The notes under the pieces are model-generated. The model searched no databases. It saw nothing but the letters and a program-made list of their open reading frames with translations, and was not told the origin of the DNA. 64,000 bases of DNA, from NCBI RefSeq assembly GCF_014805625.2, contig NW_023998415.1:24906727-24970726 (forward strand), in the 5' to 3' direction. How positions within the stretch are numbered: position 1 is the first letter of the stretch; the number at the start of each line of letters is the position of its first letter. Made by a program: the position numbers and the translations under genes. Shown here piece after piece: positions 51,101 through 58,587 of the stretch. The stretch is from Glossina fuscipes. Taxonomy: Eukaryota; Arthropoda; Insecta; Diptera; Glossinidae.

Positions 51101-52218
51101 GAGCGAGACACCATCTGCTGCTGGTAACGGAAAGACCGAAGGAGCTGATAGTCTTCTTCTCGAAATCTATCTATAAAAAAAAGTTTTTATATTTTTCCTT
51201 AAATTATTTTGTTGTGGTTTTTTATTTAATCATTTTTTCATTTATTCTTGATTTTCTTTCAATGCATATTTAAATGATTTTTGAAATCTGCATTTCTTTA
51301 CACTTAAGTCAATCTACAAAATGAGAAATGTTTGTATTGATAAATAAATTAAAGTTGTTTTGTACATTGAAATAAATATTCTTTCATAGCAAACATTTAA
51401 GATAAGAACTTTGAGGTAATCATTTCATTTGTTAGAGCAATGAATATACTGTGTATACTTTGAATGCGACTGATAACATTCACTAACCTGCTCAACAATG
51501 GATGCTAAACGTCCAAGGGCAAGGCCATGATTATCTTCTCGCGTGATAACTGCGCTACCCAGCTTTACAACTAGACGGCGAGCATATTTCAATTGACTTC
51601 TCTCTGAAAACGTTGGTTTACGTTCAGTTTGACGTTTCTCAGGTGTTGAAGCCTAAAAAGAGGAGATAAAATAATTTAAAATACAATCATTTCACTTTCA
51701 AATATTTATCCATTAGTGATGTAAATTCTGCTTCGAAAACGAAATAAAAGATGAAACATATTTTCTTCACCAATCAGGTGCTCGGAAATCCAACTTTTCG
51801 CAACTCTTCAATTTTCTTAAGTAACTTTTGGCGATCGAACAATCGTCCCATACTGCGGCCATAGCAGCAATAGTATACAAGTCGTGCAATTGTTCGCCAG
51901 AGATTTGTAGAAGGATACAAGAAAACCAACGTAACGCATCAAACCCTTCTCCATTGCGACAAGGAGAACTCTCACGTATCAACGCAACTAATTCATTTTT
52001 TCATTTCCGTTTAATTGAAATCCGTTAGCCGGGAATTAGGCATTAGATTGGCGTGAAAGTGAATTGAAATGGAAATGTCATTATCGCCCAGGCCGGCGAT
52101 CTTTTGCCAGACTGAAATCTTCGGAGTAAAATTTGGCATATGACATATTCTACCTATTTGCCTTGACCTGACAAGTACAATTACGTCGTAGTAGTGAAAT
52201 ACGCCAACCTATTAACAT
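19335..52218 (-). CDS. P5CS: Delta-1-pyrroline-5-carboxylate synthase (bifunctional)
   Basis: A mitochondrial bifunctional enzyme: ATP-dependent phosphorylation of glutamate, then NADPH-dependent reduction to glutamate semialdehyde/P5C, feeding proline and ornithine synthesis. Eleven exons join without a frame break into 743 residues. Counting from the first exon-2 residue, the kinase half shows KLGSAV (30-35), TSGAVAFG (70-77), NTNDAV (173-178), KDNDSL (200-205), [10 protein letters not shown] and [12 protein letters not shown] (260-271). The reductase half shows [14 protein letters not shown] (about 425-438), [10 protein letters not shown] (454-463), the catalytic cysteine in GHAEGVCH (Cys538) and [16 protein letters not shown] (701-716). 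Human P5CS is about 795 residues, so only an N-terminal leader is missing; 52168-52218 is the best candidate and sets the upper coordinate. Residues match the family throughout, there is no premature stop, and the gene looks functional. Confidence 0.95.
19595..21520 (-). other. P5CS intron 11
   Basis: About 1.9 kb between exons 11 and 12, with donor GTATGA and acceptor TAATAG. It holds a compound (CA)n(GA)n microsatellite next to the donor. I see no gene in the rest. Confidence 0.9.
21413..21484. repeat. Compound (CA)n(GA)n microsatellite
   Basis: (CA)n with a CAGACA interruption, then about twenty GA units. In the P5CS transcript it becomes a CU tract followed by a GU tract, starting 36 bases after the exon 11 donor. 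Confidence 0.97.
21521..21799 (-). CDS. P5CS: P5CS exon 11
   Basis: Acceptor TTTCAG, then CT completing a split Ala codon, 92 residues from [10 protein letters not shown] to [10 protein letters not shown], and one base of the next codon before donor GTATGA. It encodes the [18 protein letters not shown] and [11 protein letters not shown] segments of the reductase domain. An open frame runs on through the microsatellite in the intron, but that extension is not coding. Confidence 0.97.
22261..22341. repeat. (GAAA)n/(GA)n purine tract
   Basis: About 80 bases of nearly pure purine, GAAA units grading to GAGA, on the plus strand within P5CS intron 10. Confidence 0.9.
22924..22947. repeat. Poly-T tract beside the exon 10 donor
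   Basis: An unbroken T run on the plus strand. In the transcript it is a poly-A run beginning six bases into intron 10 (after GTATGC). Confidence 0.95.
22954..23179 (-). CDS. P5CS: P5CS exon 10, reductase catalytic cysteine
   Basis: Acceptor TATATAG, 75 residues from [10 protein letters not shown] to KCDYPA, plus one base before donor GTATGC. It holds [14 protein letters not shown] and [16 protein letters not shown]. The cysteine of EGVCH is the ALDH-superfamily nucleophile of gamma-glutamyl phosphate reductase. Confidence 0.97.
23246..23503 (-). CDS. P5CS: P5CS exon 9, NADPH-binding part of reductase
   Basis: Acceptor TTTATAG, 86 residues in phase 0 from [17 protein letters not shown] to EKAVSL, donor GTAAAA. 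It contains [20 protein letters not shown] and [15 protein letters not shown], hallmarks of the family. The intron to exon 10 is only 66 bases. The ATG-initiated open frame in this region misses the exon's first 11 codons, which the acceptor restores. Confidence 0.97.
26645..26684. repeat. (TA)n microsatellite
   Basis: Pure TA run of about twenty units. Confidence 0.97.
27247..27270. repeat. Poly-A tract
   Basis: More than twenty consecutive A. Confidence 0.95.
27533..27594. repeat. (TA)n microsatellite, interrupted
   Basis: TA units broken by CA, GTA and AAA interruptions. Confidence 0.9.
28230..28500 (-). repeat. Dispersed coding-like repeat fragment, copy 2
   Basis: Minus-strand relative of 6470-6610. 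Shared DNA includes GA(C/T)AGAAA(A/C)GCA(T/C)GTTTTAC and TTAA(C/T)TTCTTA(G/A)CAGA. The encoded fragments are [13 protein letters not shown] and [15 protein letters not shown]. This copy keeps about 60 extra bases between the two blocks that copy 1 lacks. The protein is unrecognised; this is a decayed mobile element inside P5CS intron 8. Confidence 0.5.
30094..30135. repeat. (TA)n microsatellite
   Basis: Pure TA run of about twenty units. Confidence 0.97.
32666..32725. repeat. 30-bp tandem duplication
   Basis: Two head-to-tail copies of GTTCATTAATGTACG(T/C)AATTTTCATAT(A/G)(T/C)A, differing at about three positions. Confidence 0.85.
33074..33388. repeat. 164-bp-period direct duplication
   Basis: Two diverged copies. 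GATGGGTTGTTCAGAA occurs near 33088 and 33252, GACAGGGTTGCATTTATTC near 33147 and 33316, and ATCCACT(T)GGAATA near 33193 and 33354. The family is unknown. Confidence 0.75.
34910..35151 (-). CDS. P5CS: P5CS exon 8, start of reductase domain
   Basis: Acceptor TTTTGCAG, then CG completing a split Ala codon, and 80 residues from [19 protein letters not shown] to [11 protein letters not shown], donor GTAAGT. It contains [18 protein letters not shown]. It links the kinase half to the reductase half and stands alone between 3.4-kb and 11.4-kb introns. The longer open frame upstream of the acceptor is not coding. Confidence 0.97.
35152..38546 (-). other. P5CS intron 7 (3.4 kb)
   Basis: Donor GTGAGT, acceptor TTTTGCAG. 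Low-complexity AT-rich sequence with poly-A tracts (35398, 37700) and poly-T (36850). I see no gene. Confidence 0.85.
38547..38739 (-). CDS. P5CS: P5CS exon 7, end of glutamate kinase domain
   Basis: Acceptor GTTATAG, 64 residues from [20 protein letters not shown] to [10 protein letters not shown], plus one base before donor [18 protein letters not shown] is the conserved kinase-domain loop, and VICNGMQ and GRKVGTFF follow. Isolated by about 10.8 kb from exon 6. Confidence 0.97.
41518..42157. mobile_element. Element with inverted termini (MITE-like)
   Basis: The left end reads GGGGTATATTTATTTGATCA. The right end, reverse-complemented, reads GGGGTATATTCATTTGATCA: one difference in twenty. 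The interior carries AGCATCAAATTTCGAATCAATTTAAGC and GTCTGTCCGTCTGTGTAATGTC, motifs shared with the hairpin-ended repeats at 16.3 and 17.6 kb, and GGGCGTTGCAAATG near the right end. An open frame of 121 codons inside (41602-41967) is unlike any protein I know. Confidence 0.55.
44405..44640. repeat. Fragment of the GTCCGTC-type dispersed family
   Basis: GTATACCCCACCGAAGG at the left, then ATCAGCATTAAATTGTAAAC and AAGCATGTCCGTCAGTTTGTC. This is the same motif order as at 17.6 and 41.55 kb, but diverged. Confidence 0.45.
45752..45778. repeat. Poly-A tract
   Basis: An A run of more than twenty bases after AACAAGAAAAAC. Confidence 0.95.
46965..47570 (+). mobile_element. Hairpin-type repeat, copy C, with tandem modules
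   Basis: It starts CAAGTAAGAAAATTATATTT, then a degraded hairpin (GGCCGGGACCGAATC) and TTTTATACCCGTCGCCGTTATT, like copy A. The module AATTTGATGTTGATCA..CTCGCTGTGACTGCGGTCTGCG (47051-47106) recurs at 47369-47420. The block TTGTATACCCTCGCTTCACTCGCGTT plus GGCAGAGAGCTGGCAGGGAGC (47221-47282) recurs at 47510-47561. It appears to be a chain of duplicated or nested copies. No protein is encoded. Confidence 0.55.
47975..47993. other. G11C8 homopolymer palindrome
   Basis: Eleven G followed directly by eight C and then TCGAGG, in otherwise AT-rich DNA. It is self-complementary. It resembles common cloning polylinker sequence (GGGCCCCCCCTCGAGG) and could be a vector or assembly scar. Confidence 0.8.
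48690..48905 (+). mobile_element. tRNA-derived SINE-like element, copy 2
   Basis: A perfect pol III B-box (GTTCGAATC, within GAGTTCGAATCTC, 48772-48783) is followed by AAGTGCGGTAGAGTTTTTAATAAAAGCC and the tail AGCCTTAGATGCTAGTGCTTTT..TTAGTCTTAGAATTTATTTC, ending in (AAT)n. It shares head and tail with copy 1 at 1.8 kb, and its tail with the LINE fragment at 57.7 kb. The A-box is not clear. The 5' boundary is approximate. Confidence 0.65.
49493..49681 (-). CDS. P5CS: P5CS exon 6
   Basis: Acceptor TTTTCAG, 63 residues in phase 0 from [20 protein letters not shown] to SIQFGQKSK, donor [15 protein letters not shown] and [17 protein letters not shown] belong to the amino-acid-kinase fold (nucleotide and phosphate binding). 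The junction with exon 5 lies where mammalian P5CS has a two-residue splice variant. I see no alternative donor supporting one here. Confidence 0.97.
49870..50037 (-). CDS. P5CS: P5CS exon 5
   Basis: Acceptor GTTTAG, 56 residues from [20 protein letters not shown] to DDIPPGTKK, donor GTAATA. It contains [21 protein letters not shown] is a glutamate-binding signature of the kinase domain. Confidence 0.97.
50151..50258 (-). CDS. P5CS: P5CS exon 4
   Basis: Acceptor TGCATACAG, 36 residues in phase 0 from [20 protein letters not shown] to YGVKIAQ, donor [25 protein letters not shown] is a conserved kinase segment. Its phase forces the preceding exon to end at a GC donor. Confidence 0.95.
50259..50330 (-). 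other. P5CS intron 3, probable GC-AG intron
   Basis: 72 bases, starting GCATGT after GAG and ending TTTCTCTTACTGCATACAG. Every nearby GT (at CAT|GTTC, AAC|GTGA, CAA|GTAA) either breaks phase or lies after an in-frame stop. The GC donor (AG|GCATGT against the GC-intron consensus AG|GCAAGT) gives continuous family-like protein. Confidence 0.75.
50331..50474 (-). CDS. P5CS: P5CS exon 3
   Basis: Acceptor ATCTTAG, 48 residues from [20 protein letters not shown] to [26 protein letters not shown] is the glycine-rich kinase motif. The 3' end at the GC donor is inferred from phase with exon 4. Confidence 0.93.
50475..51487 (-). other. P5CS intron 2 (1.0 kb)
   Basis: Donor GTTAGT, acceptor ATCTTAG. 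AT-rich, nothing recognisable inside. Confidence 0.85.
51488..51652 (-). CDS. P5CS: P5CS exon 2, first firmly placed exon
   Basis: Acceptor CTCTTTTTAG, 55 residues in phase 0, beginning [20 protein letters not shown] and ending GRLASIVEQ, donor [26 protein letters not shown] opens the glutamate kinase domain. The codon preceding the first Ala is TAG in the intron, so a separate upstream exon must supply the start codon and mitochondrial leader. Confidence 0.95.
52168..52218 (-). CDS. P5CS: Candidate P5CS exon 1 (mitochondrial leader)
   Basis: An ATG at 52218 opens [17 protein letters not shown], followed by a possible phase-0 donor CAG|GTCAAG. The peptide is short, hydrophobic and arginine-bearing without acidic residues, as expected of a mitochondrial presequence. 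It would give a protein of 760 residues. Thirty-six bases upstream of the ATG, a good acceptor (CTCCGCTTTTCGCTGTTCAG, exon from 52254) suggests a spliced 5'UTR. Weak points: the donor has C at position +3, and no homology supports a leader. An alternative phase-0 candidate near 53.2 kb was considered less likely. Confidence 0.35.
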
Positions 52219-53310
52219 TACACAAAACGCAAAGCTATTGACAGCTATGGCTTTCTGAACAGCGAAAAGCGGAGGACGATTTGAACAACAATGAAAATTC
52301 AAACTAGTCTAGAGTAGGAAACTATTGTGGATGAAATGCAGCAACCTATCCCCTCTCCAATCATGTTATGTGCTCGTGTTTCGCTCATCCACGCCATCTA
52401 ATTTTTATAGTTCAAATGCGAGTCGGTCATAACACGGCAGATCGTAGACGGTGTCTTATGCCTGGCATTTAAAGAAAGCTTCGTTACTGTGTGCACTGAA
52501 GTCGGGACAGGCTCGAAGCCTTTACAAGCTATCAAAACGAAAGATATCTTATACATGTGGGAGGTAGGACGAGGACATGTAATTTGTCTATGTGGATGGA
52601 TTAACTGTGACGTTACGGCTCGAAGGTTACACAACTAAATTCTAAGCGTTACACTGCACTCTAACGAAAATTACTGTAATAAAGTAAAAACTAATTAAGT
52701 TAAACATAATTAGCATTTAAAGGTGCGGGAATGTTGGCTCACGTGCATATGTTTGTCGGCTGGCATTTCATAATGCAGACATGCATATTTGCACAATGAA
52801 ATTCGTGAAGGCAACGCTCGATTAGTGAAAACTGTGCATTTACATGTTGCACGTGGAAAATATCGTAAACGACAATGAGAACGTACTCCGTTGCCCTGAT
52901 CAATATATCCCCAAAAAAGGGAGATTTTAATGAACATTTATCGGCGATGCGACCCAGACCGGAGATAATCTTGATAACGCTCAGTTAAATATTTCGATAA
53001 ATCTCATATTTGACATTTAGTCGATATTTACGACGAGTTTACGTAGAGCCTCAATATTTTTATGGATTTTTTTTTTTTTGTAATGATATGTTTGCGTGTG
53101 TTGCGTGAACAGTTGAAATGAACTGAACGCAAAATAATATATATAAAATTAGTGTTAAGGGTGTTCGCTCATTGCTTCACTAAAAATAGTTGACACGCCA
53201 TGCGAAATGAAATGCAACATAAATGAGATATTTTCATGTATTTATAATTGAAAATCATTTTAAATAAATAAGTGTTTGCCATCATTTCAATATTTTAAAA
53301 GAGTCCAAGT

Positions 53311-53328
53311 TTTTTTTTTTTTTTTTTT
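53311..53328. repeat. Poly-T tract
   Basis: An unbroken T run preceding GCATTGCGAAAC. Confidence 0.9.
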
Positions 53329-55855
53329 GCATTGCGAAACTGATGAAATTTTGATAAAAGCATTCAATTTCATAACACAAATGCATGCGACAAGTGGTTA
53401 CGGACAATGAATGGTTAGATGAGTGGGCGGATATGAAAGGTATTAATTAAAATACCGGAGTAAATTGCATCCAGTTGTTCATAAATGAGGTTGAAAATTT
53501 ATTTTTTTACTGTTAAATGTACACAATTGCAAAAGCTTTTAATCATTTGCAGTTAAGCTATTTATTTTAATGTATTTTCATACCCACTGCGATATAGCAC
53601 GCGGACCGCAGACTAGCTATTCAACCAATCATTAAAATTGTTCACAGAAAACAATCTATATTGCGATAGGACATACAGGCAGAAATGTAGGAACACTTAA
53701 ACGTAATATATGTATGTTTCGAGAGCGCATATATTACGCATACATCGTCTATCAATTATAGAAGGCCGGGAACAAAACTAAGGAAAGATTCTTAAACCAA
53801 TGCCAAAGTTTTCAATGTTGCCTACTCGCGTAGGATTCTTAATTAGATCGCTGATCTTTAGACATTACGCGTAGCCATCGGTACGTATTGCCATCTGTTT
53901 AAGAAAAGAAAGAAAAATTATCGATATCTGAAAAGTCTACGAAACAACAAGATCAAGGCAAATAGCATAGTAGGGAACTATGAGGTCATAAACGCCGTTA
54001 ATAGTCGACAATGGAATTTAACCTTCGACTCTACAAATTGCCATTCGTAATTCGTCGTGTATTCTCCAACACATAACAAAAATAATTAATGCCATACTTT
54101 AATTATTTATTAGATTTATTAGATTACAACATACCTAAGCCTTAATAAATCGCTTATCGTTTTCTGCTTTAACTATTTTAAGCCTACTTAAATTGTCTCT
54201 AACACATTACTAAATCAGTTGGCAGTCAAAGAACGTTACAACTCGATTGAATTCAAACATATTAACCTAGAAATTCGCAAAAGCCAAAAATGAACGCTCA
54301 AACTTTAGAAAGGATTAATAGTCTAACATAAATATACTAACAAAATAGCGTCACTAACAGATATGCGAATAACTTTGTAATTAACAACCAACTATCAATT
54401 ACAAAGTCGTCCATAAAAATATATGCATCTATGTGGTGTACTCGATATATATACAACCAGCTACAAGCTGACGACGGGGTTTCCCAATGATTTGAACCAG
54501 CCATCAAAAACTCAATTCGCTTGTTACTTATTGATTATTATTATCGCAAAAGAAGAAGCAAAGCAAAAGAAAGAATAAATAAATAAATGAAGTGAGCGCA
54601 TTTTTTTCTTAGCTTAACCTATTTGAGAAAAATTTAATCTGAAATATTATCCAAATATTAACCAAATATACCAAAACGTTGCTCTTCATGTTCCTTTGTC
54701 TTCATGTATATAGGAAAGACAAAGCATAATAAATCCTATGCTCTTAGCAAAATATAAAAAAAAAAAAAAAAAAAGAAAAGAGTGAAAAGCAAAATTGTCT
54801 TCTCGCATAAGACAAAGTTCCAAGTAAATACAATTATGGATTAGCTAAAAACAAATGACAGCTTTTCTCGCTTAATTTTCTTTCGCTTTTTTTCGTTGAG
54901 CCGCTTAATTGTTGGGATGATAAGAAAATAATACCGCTGCTTAGCAATCTTTAAGAAAATGCTTCAGTTGCATCTCTTATTTACTCGATAGGTATTCGTA
55001 TTTTTTTGAAATTTTCGGATCAAAAGTAAAAATTTTCGTATACAAATGCAATGCATTTCTAATAACACATACACTGCGGGAAACTCTACTTTGAAAAACT
55101 ACTATTCGAAAACTAAAAATAACCCAGCAGACATAGAAGCAATAATGTCTTCATTCGTTAAGATTATTTTAACAACAGCTATTTTGAAACAGCCTTACGT
55201 GTGCGTTTATGCAGTGATTTCATCGTATCATTTCACTTGAAAGCATTGATATTGACACAGCACTCAAATTGTTGCGTTGATTGAATCGTTTCGGCCAAAA
55301 GGTATGACATGTAAATATATGATCACTGAAGGAAAATTAAATAAAACTGTTTTGTCCAATTGAGAAATAAGCGACTTATACCTTTACAATGTCGCCGAGA
55401 TGATATGCTTTCTACATTTCGATTTCTCGTTCATATTTCTCTCTCTCTCTCTCTCGCTCCCTCTCTCGATGAGCAGTTCAAGGAATTTATTACTCACTGA
55501 AGTGAAAGCATTAGGCTACGAAAGTGGATATGTTCTCTCTCTGTGTATTAAGTTAGTTCCCTTATATTATGCAATAATCTAGTTAACAGGATATGTTCAA
55601 ACAGATCCTCACATAAATTATTCAAAGTGAACTTGAGACGTGTTATTAATCATAATTGTTATATTTCATGTTCTCGTATCTTCGATTATAGTAACAAAAT
55701 GAAAGCAAAGTATTTATCTACAGTATGAGTGTAATGGAATTACACTGTACGTATAGTGTATTTATAAAAGTGATTGAAAAACGCTTGCTGGGATTATCGT
55801 TGCATTTTTGTCTTGTAATATTCTGTGATAGTAAACAAATGCATTGTAGCAGTAA

Positions 55856-56095
55856 ATCGCGGTCGAGCGCACATACACTCTTACAGTCAATAAACAACCC
55901 ACTTTTAACACGCGCACAAACATAATAAAAGGGAATAAAATTATTTTTCAAAATTGTTCAGACAGCCACCATCACCATCGCCATCACCAACACAATCACC
56001 ATCACAATCAGCAGCACCACCGTTGCCAGCACACATTTCAAGTGATCAAATCCTATCTAGGTTTATATGAAAAGAATGGACATCATGTCAAATGA
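55856..56095 (+). other. Open frame without ATG carrying a His/Gln-rich tract
   Basis: From a stop codon at 55853 the frame stays open for 79 codons to TGA (56093). The centre reads DSHHHRHHQHNHHHNQQHH, made by an imperfect CAN-codon repeat (55964-56023). An acceptor-like AATTGTTCAG lies just upstream of the tract. Such tracts occur in fly transcription-factor exons, but no flanking domain is recognisable, and a non-coding minisatellite is equally likely. Confidence 0.25.
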
Positions 56096-56352
56096 CAAAC
56101 ATTATTTACATTTATATATGTATACAAGTGTTGACTGAAGAGGTTGAGTATATAGCAACAACACTAATAAACGAAACGCTAGAGAGATTGTAAATAAACA
56201 TACAAAATAAATAAACATAAATAGAAATAACTGTTATCAGTTACTCGCATATGAATATGTCTTCTAATTGCATATGTGTTTATACACTATCTCACATACA
56301 TACATTTAAATATGTATAGCAAAAACATGTGTTACTATTTGCCGTATATATA

Positions 56353-56355
<3 letters not shown>

Positions 56356-56383
<28 letters not shown>
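56356..56383. repeat. (TA)n microsatellite
   Basis: Pure TA run of about fourteen units. Confidence 0.95.
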
Positions 56384-56386
<3 letters not shown>

Positions 56387-56659
56387 CATGCATGCAAACA
56401 TATTTAACGTAATCTCAACACTCTCTAGATTTTATTTATTTTATTTTACACTCAACTTTTGTTATTATTATTGTTATGGCTGTTATTGCAGTTCTGTGTT
56501 ACCGTCATAGTTGAATTTTAAGTGAACTAATATAGTTTTTTTTCTTCTTCTTCTTCTTCTTTCCTATTTTTACATTCACAAGCTATTCCGACCGACTGAC
56601 CGGCCGACAGCCAAAATTATCAAATTTTTTGTCTTCACGTTGATAAGTGTATAGTGTTT

Positions 56660-56665
56660 ACTCAC
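56660..56665 (-). promoter_or_regulatory. Strong minus-strand splice donor, possible P5CS 5'UTR exon end
   Basis: The minus strand reads CACAGACC|GTGAGTAAAC, a near-consensus 5' splice site, about 4.4 kb upstream of the acceptor at 52254. It could end a non-coding first exon of P5CS. No ATG is in frame with it. This is inference from a short motif only. Confidence 0.2.
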
Positions 56666-56679
56666 GGTCTGTGAACAGA

Positions 56680-56760
56680 ATGCTACGCCCTGTTGTGGCC
56701 CTTTGTTATTTTCTGTTCTCTAATATATTCACTTTTGCAAAAGGTGATCATTGTCATTGA
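56680..56760 (+). CDS. Short ORF encoding a signal-peptide-like sequence
   Basis: ATG (context ACAGAATG) opens 26 codons beginning MLRPVVALCYFLF and ending FAKGDHCH before TGA. There is one basic residue, then a hydrophobic core and a small-residue c-region, as in secretory leaders. AAAG|GTGATC after the core could be a splice donor. No downstream exon is recognised, so this may be chance. Confidence 0.2.
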   Translation: MLRPVVALCYFLFSNIFTFAKGDHCH

Positions 56761-57084
56761 TAAGCATTTCTATTGTCATTTCTTTGAATATTATTTGTTG
56801 TCTCTTCTTTAATATATAATTACATTAGTTATGATAAGCATCGAGGACAATTATGCTGTCCGTGCGTACATAATATGTTCATTTATCTAGGATAAGGCAA
56901 TCAAGTGGAACATAGCGGAATAAAGGCGCAATATTAAAGCAATATTCCCTTTATAACATTTAATTACTTTTAATTAGTCTTAAGTTTAACTTTGACCCAC
57001 ATTTTATGATAGTAATTCTTATATAGACTAATTCTTATATAGACAGTTTGTCTGTATTACAAGCTATTCGGAACCCTTCGACTT

Positions 57085-57764
57085 CGAGGTGGAGCACCAT
57101 CAACAAATTAAGGAATATAATTACTATACCCGATGGAAAAATTTAAATGTTATGGGTTTATTGGGAAATGAGCAGGCTCATCGAGCGGCAAAGTATGCTG
57201 CTTCTGCTCCTATAATTATGGATGTTGTCATGTGATGGAAAAGTTGGATTTTCAAAGACACATTGGAAGAAAAGTTAAAGAGAAAATTGCAGAAGAAAAT
57301 TTACAATACCATCATCAACCCTACTCTTCCATTAAACCTCAATTAACTCCACCTTTATATCCAACAAATGTTGAGAAAACCAAGATCCAAACATTTTCGA
57401 GAATTCGCCTTGGTCATACAACTGCAACCTACCAATGGATCTTGAAGAGATTCTCCTCCCCAATCTGCAGTTGTGGACGAACACTCACTTTAAAGCACAT
57501 TCTCTGCGACTGCCTTAACTTTTCCTTGGGTAGAAGTATTGCATTTGGAACGACTAACCCTTTGCACATTCTAAAATCAGCTTCAGAACCGAATATCAAT
57601 TCTATATATTACTTTATTAATAGTACTAAGCTCATCATCTAATGTACATTTATTTATATTAGAGCCGATAGCTTGTGCTGCTAGTGCTCAATGTCTTTTT
57701 TTTTTAGTCTAAGAATTTATTTCATTAGTCTAAAATTGTAATAATAATAATAATAATAATAATA
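57085..57764 (+). mobile_element. 5'-truncated I-like non-LTR retrotransposon
   Basis: It starts in the end of an RNase H domain (MGLLGNEQAHRAAKYA, 57152 on). After a frame change, 136 codons follow at 57232-57642 and include RIRLGHTTATYQWILKRF and CSCGRTLTLKHILCDC, the C-terminal Cys/His motif of I/Jockey-type ORF2 proteins. The 3'UTR (AGCCGATAGC..GCTAGTGCT..AGTCTAAGAATTTATTTC) ends in (AAT)n, as in I-type elements. The truncated 5' end and frame break show an inactive copy. Its tail is shared with the SINE-like copies at 1.8 and 48.8 kb. Confidence 0.8.
57232..57642 (+). pseudogene. Non-LTR retrotransposon ORF2 C-terminal remnant
   Basis: 136 codons in frame from ATG to TAA. The first ATG is internal to the original polyprotein and not a real start. 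RLGHTTATYQWILKRFSSPI and CGRTLTLKHILCDC are diagnostic of the region after RNase H. The upstream RNase H fragment is in another frame, so the reading frame is broken. Confidence 0.75.
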
Positions 57765-58307
57765 TATAGACTTACATAGACTAATAACACAAAACTAATA
57801 TACCATGTACGGTATTCTCATTAATATATTCCATACTTATACAGTGTATAGCGGCGAGAACATTAGTTAAACATCAAAAATCTTATAAAATAAATGTAAT
57901 CTCAGTGAGTAGGAAAATGTGACTATTGATTTAACTATTGGCCGTGTATTCATCCAGATGCATTCTTGCCGTGCTAGGCCAAACATGAGATATCGCAAAA
58001 AATGAAAAAATTTCAATGCATTTGCTACGGAATAGTTTATGGCCTCAGCGAAGTCGAAAGTATGTTTTAAGCATCGGCTTATATTCGCTCTTTAATAATA
58101 TTAATAATTATTTTGTTTGTTATTTACTCGTGGATTTGATTGTTCTATTAGCGCCGTCATTATATGATTAAAAGTTTTGACATTTTACAAGGGTTTTTTC
58201 AAACATCTTCGCAAGTTCCTTAAGACACAAGGCTCTGAAAGTGTTAAACGCTCTCGATTAATTACGAACATATTTATTTTACATGATTTATGAGACCAGC
58301 AGAAGAG

Positions 58308-58440
58308 AATCTCTCTCCTTCCCTCTCTCACTCTCTCGCTCTTTCTCTTTCTTTCCTTCTTTCTTTTTTTTCTTCTTTCTTTCTCTCTCTCTCTCTCTCT
58401 CTCCCTCTCCCACTCCCTTCCCCTCTCCCTGTCCCTCAAT
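58308..58440. repeat. Polypyrimidine (CT/CTTT)n block
   Basis: About 130 bases almost purely C and T, with CTCT, TTTC and CCCT phases. It generates spurious Ser/Leu/Phe-rich frames on the plus strand and Arg/Glu-rich frames on the minus strand. Confidence 0.95.
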
Positions 58441-58587
58441 CACTCGCGCGCTCTATAAGATACATCTACTTCTCTCTCTCCCTACTCTTCCTTCCGAACC
58501 TCGTCAATAACATGGATGACAGTTGGAAAACGAAATTTTTTTCCCTACAGTTCCTTCGATATTAATGCCTTAAGCATTTTAGCCTTC

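Noticed and set aside
51767..51982. Minus-strand open frame just upstream of P5CS exon 2 as its first exon
   Set aside because: No in-frame phase-0 donor before its stop, acidic and non-leader-like composition, and the GTGAAG site lies after an in-frame TGA.
53169..53237. Alternative leader exon (MKISHLCCISFRM..) with donor TTA|GTGAAG
   Set aside because: Phase 0 is possible, but the peptide is poor in basic residues and Cys-rich, the donor is weak, and no acceptor-like sequence lies upstream. The 52.2-kb candidate is better.
58185..58565. Arg/Glu-rich and Ser/Leu-rich open frames
   Set aside because: Products of the polypyrimidine block on both strands, not genes.
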